From Sphingomonas sp. UBA1000 (lineage in GTDB: Bacteria; Pseudomonadota; Alphaproteobacteria; Sphingomonadales; Sphingomonadaceae): DNA of 6,798 bases. The notes under the pieces are model-generated. The model made no database searches. It was not told the DNA's origin and saw only the letters and a program-made list of their open reading frames with translations. Positions 4,488-6,798 of the stretch are shown here, piece after piece. The DNA is taken from positions 1 to 6,798 of the forward strand of contig DBAW01000127.1 in the NCBI GenBank assembly GCA_002291855.1, in the 5' to 3' direction. Position numbers and translations under genes: made by a program. The first letter of the stretch is position 1. Every line of letters begins with the position of its first letter.

Positions 4488-6461
4488 ATGACCAGAGTTC
4501 AATCCTCGCGCGCGGCCCTTGCCGTCGCGCTTGCCAGCCTTGCCCTCGCCGCCCCGGCCGGCGCATTTGCCGCCGCCATCGATGCGGCGGCCGAAGCCGA
4601 TCCCGACAAATCGCCCGATCTTGCCGTCAGCACCGCCGACCGCGACATCATCGTCACCGCCAATCGCGCCCCGCGCGCACTGGCCGAGGTCGCGGAATCG
4701 GTAACGGTGATCGCCACCGAGGAAATCGAGACGCGGCAGAGCAATGCCGTTGTCGATCTGCTGCGCACCGTGCCGGGCGTCACCTTTGTGCGCAATGGCG
4801 GCATCGGCACCGCGACCGGGGTCAGCATCCGCGGCGCAGAGGCCGATCAGACGGTCGCGCTGATCGACGGCATCCGGCTGAACGATCCGTCCTCGCCGGG
4901 CGGCGGCTTCAACTTCGGCAATCTGCTCACCGGCAACATCGCCCGCATCGAAGTGGTGCGCGGGTCGCAATCGGTGATCTGGGGAAGCCAGGCGATTGGC
5001 GGCGTCGTCAACCTCATCACCCGCGCGCCGACCGACGACTGGGAAGTCAATGCCCGCGCCGAGGGCGGCTGGCGCGACACCTATCAGGCGGTGGCCAATG
5101 TCTCGGGCCGCGCCGGGCCGGTCGCGGCCAGCATCGGCGGCGGCTATTTCACCACCGACGGCCTGTCGGCGTTCAGCGAGGCGCGCGGCGGCACCGAGCG
5201 TGACGGCTATGAAAATATCGGCGCCAACGCCAAGCTGCTGATCGACCTGACGCAGAACATCGCCATCGACCTGCGCGGCTTTTATTCGCGCGGCGAGACC
5301 GGGATTGACGGTTTTCCGGCACCGCTGTTCGCCTTTGCCGACACGCGCGAAGTGGCAAGGACTAAGGAGCTGGTCGGCTATGCCGGCATCAACGCCACCT
5401 TCCTCGACGGCCGCTTCCGCAACCGGCTGGCCTTCACCTACACCGACACCGACCGCGACAATATCGACCGCACGGCCGCAACGCCGGTCAACACCTTTGC
5501 CGGCCAGGGCCGCAATGAGCGCATCGAATATCAGGGCATCTTCACCGCCAGCGACCGGCTGGAGGCGGTGTTCGGGGCGGAGCGCGAACGCTCGCGCTTT
5601 TCCACCTCCAGCTTCGGGGCCGCGCCGTCGACCGCGCGGGTCGGCATCGACAGCCTTTATGCCCAGCTGAGCGGCGCGCCGATCAGGGGGCTGAGGCTGA
5701 CCGGCGGGGTGCGCCATGACGATCACCAGACGTTCGGCGGCGCGACGACCTTTGCCGGCAGCGGCGTGTTCACCCCCAATGGCGGCGCGACCACGATCCG
5801 CGCCAGCTATGGCGAAGGCTTCAAGGCGCCGACGCTGTTCCAGCTGCGCAGCGATTTCGGCAATCTTGCGCTGCGCCCCGAACGGTCGAAAAGCTATGAT
5901 GTGGGCGTCGTGCAGCGGCTGATCGACGGGCGGATGGAGCTGGGCGCGACCTATTTCCGCCGCGACACGCGCGACCAGATCGATTTCGTGTCCTGTTTCC
6001 AGAACCCGTCGCCGATCTGCACCGGCCGGCCGTCGGGCACCTATGACAATATCCGCCGCACCCGCGCGACCGGCATCGAGGCGGTGGTCAGGATGACCCC
6101 GGTCGATGCGCTGACGCTGAGCGCGCAATACAGCCTGATCGACACCGAGAACCGCGACACCGGGCTGCGCCTTGCCCGCCGCCCCGAACAGACGGTGAGC
6201 GCGCTCATCGACTATCGCTGGTCGTTCGGGCTGGAGACCGGGGCGACCATCGCCCATGTCGGCGACAGTTTCGACAATGCGGCGAACACCCGGCGGATCG
6301 ACGGCCATGTGCTCGTTGATCTGCGCGCCAGCTATCCGGTGACGGAGACGGTCGAGCTGTACGGGCGGGTCGAAAATCTGTTCGGCGAGGTCTATGAAAC
6401 GATCTTCCGATACGGGACGGCCGGGCGTGCGGCCTATGCCGGGGTGAGGCTCAGGCTTTGA
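4488..6461 (+). CDS. btuB: TonB-dependent vitamin B12 outer-membrane receptor (BtuB-like)
   Basis: Encodes 657 residues. It imports cobalamin across the outer membrane using energy passed from TonB-ExbB-ExbD. Seen: a signal peptide (residues 1 to about 30, with a long Ala/Leu core and a likely cut near AFAAA); a TonB box-like DIIVTA (53-58); and a plug domain with LLRTVPGV, VSIRGAEADQTVALIDGIRL and IEVVRGSQSVIWGSQAIGG, ending in VNLITR. A C-terminal beta-barrel of alternating aromatic and polar strands follows, ending in YAGVRLRL; the last residue is Leu rather than the usual aromatic. Cys503 and Cys511 sit close together in one predicted loop and could form a disulfide. The start at 4488 is chosen because of the signal peptide and AGGAAG at 4478-4483; the same frame is open further upstream but runs through the riboswitch. 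The riboswitch leader makes cobalamin the likely substrate. Confidence 0.92.
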   Translation: MTRVQSSRAALAVALASLALAAPAGAFAAAIDAAAEADPDKSPDLAVSTADRDIIVTANRAPRALAEVAESVTVIATEEIETRQSNAVVDLLRTVPGVTFVRNGGIGTATGVSIRGAEADQTVALIDGIRLNDPSSPGGGFNFGNLLTGNIARIEVVRGSQSVIWGSQAIGGVVNLITRAPTDDWEVNARAEGGWRDTYQAVANVSGRAGPVAASIGGGYFTTDGLSAFSEARGGTERDGYENIGANAKLLIDLTQNIAIDLRGFYSRGETGIDGFPAPLFAFADTREVARTKELVGYAGINATFLDGRFRNRLAFTYTDTDRDNIDRTAATPVNTFAGQGRNERIEYQGIFTASDRLEAVFGAERERSRFSTSSFGAAPSTARVGIDSLYAQLSGAPIRGLRLTGGVRHDDHQTFGGATTFAGSGVFTPNGGATTIRASYGEGFKAPTLFQLRSDFGNLALRPERSKSYDVGVVQRLIDGRMELGATYFRRDTRDQIDFVSCFQNPSPICTGRPSGTYDNIRRTRATGIEAVVRMTPVDALTLSAQYSLIDTENRDTGLRLARRPEQTVSALIDYRWSFGLETGATIAHVGDSFDNAANTRRIDGHVLVDLRASYPVTETVELYGRVENLFGEVYETIFRYGTAGRAAYAGVRLRL

Positions 6462-6798
6462 TCAGACGCTTCCTGCTTGCCTGTCTCCTGGCACCCGGCC
6501 TGGCTGGCTGCGGGGCCGGGCAGCAGGGCGCGGACAGCGGGGCGCAGCGGCCGGTCCGGCCGCTGCGTGTCGTCAGCCTCGATTATTGCGCCGATCAATA
6601 TGTGCTGGCGCTGGTGCCGCGCCAGCACATCGCCGCCCTGTCGCCCGATGCCGGCAAATCCTTTTCCTATCACCGCGCCCGCGCCGCCGGGATTGCGCGG
6701 GTGCCGTCGCGGGCCGAGGATGTGCTGGTGCTGCGGCCCGATCTGGTCGTGCGGTCCTATGGCGGCGGGCCGGATGCGGCGCGCTTCTTCGCCCGGTC
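6458..6798 (+). CDS. btuF: BtuF-like cobalamin ABC-transporter substrate-binding lipoprotein, partial
   Basis: The first 113 codons are present; the gene continues past the right edge. It would bind cobalamin in the periplasm and pass it to an inner-membrane ABC transporter. Seen: a TTG start overlaps the btuB stop as TTGA (6458-6461), with GTGAGG (6444-6449) eight bases upstream as ribosome binding site. The N-terminus is a lipoprotein signal: RR, a hydrophobic stretch, then lipobox LAGC with Cys18 as the predicted lipidated residue. The mature part has RVVSLDYCADQYVLAL, the S-L-x-x-C-x-D-Q-x-x-L start seen in one group of periplasmic binding proteins of the BtuF/FhuD type. It continues with a segment ending in EDVLVLRPDLVVRSYGGG, the usual second strand-helix unit. 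The btuB neighbour and shared riboswitch leader favour cobalamin over iron-siderophore as substrate. Permease and ATPase genes would be expected downstream. Confidence 0.82.
   Translation, partial: MIRRFLLACLLAPGLAGCGAGQQGADSGAQRPVRPLRVVSLDYCADQYVLALVPRQHIAALSPDAGKSFSYHRARAAGIARVPSRAEDVLVLRPDLVVRSYGGGPDAARFFAR

Noticed and set aside
4446..6308. 620-codon minus-strand open frame
   Set aside because: It is antisense to the TonB receptor, and its low-complexity Ala/Arg/Gly/Asp composition marks it as a shadow of btuB codon bias.

Overview
The window looks like an alphaproteobacterial chromosome, most likely of the order Sphingomonadales. It has GC-rich coding with strong third-position GC bias, sphingomonad-like protein style, and a cobalamin-uptake locus led by a TonB-dependent receptor. 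The order is an inference from protein style, not from a marker gene.

Layout. (1) 1-89, minus strand: the first 29 codons of an AMP-dependent acyl-CoA ligase-like gene that runs off the left edge. (2) 298-373, plus strand: a complete tRNA-Lys(CTT) with encoded CCA and a plausible promoter. (3) 439-3253, minus strand: a compact three-gene operon with ATGA overlaps at both junctions. In transcription order it encodes a ParB/Srx-fold protein, a D12-class DNA adenine methyltransferase and a small single-pass membrane protein. Part of this block is visibly lower in GC than its neighbours (30 of 60 bases in 2461-2520 against 39 of 60 in 3661-3720, counted by hand). It lies between a tRNA gene and housekeeping genes, as acquired defence or modification cassettes often do. 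(4) 3488 to the right edge, plus strand: a vitamin B12 locus. It holds cobO (corrinoid adenosyltransferase), a cobalamin riboswitch with its own promoter, a BtuB-like TonB-dependent receptor, and the start of a BtuF-like lipoprotein.

How the genes work together. In the B12 locus, BtuB and BtuF would bring cobalamin across the outer membrane and periplasm under riboswitch control. CobO would adenosylate the corrinoid in the cytoplasm, and its product AdoCbl is the riboswitch ligand. In the cassette, tight coupling of a DNA-modifying enzyme, a ParB-like protein and a membrane protein suggests a DNA-modification or anti-phage module. No conventional restriction endonuclease is visible, and I do not recognise the combination as a named system. 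No integrase, transposase, CRISPR array or convincing att repeat is present.
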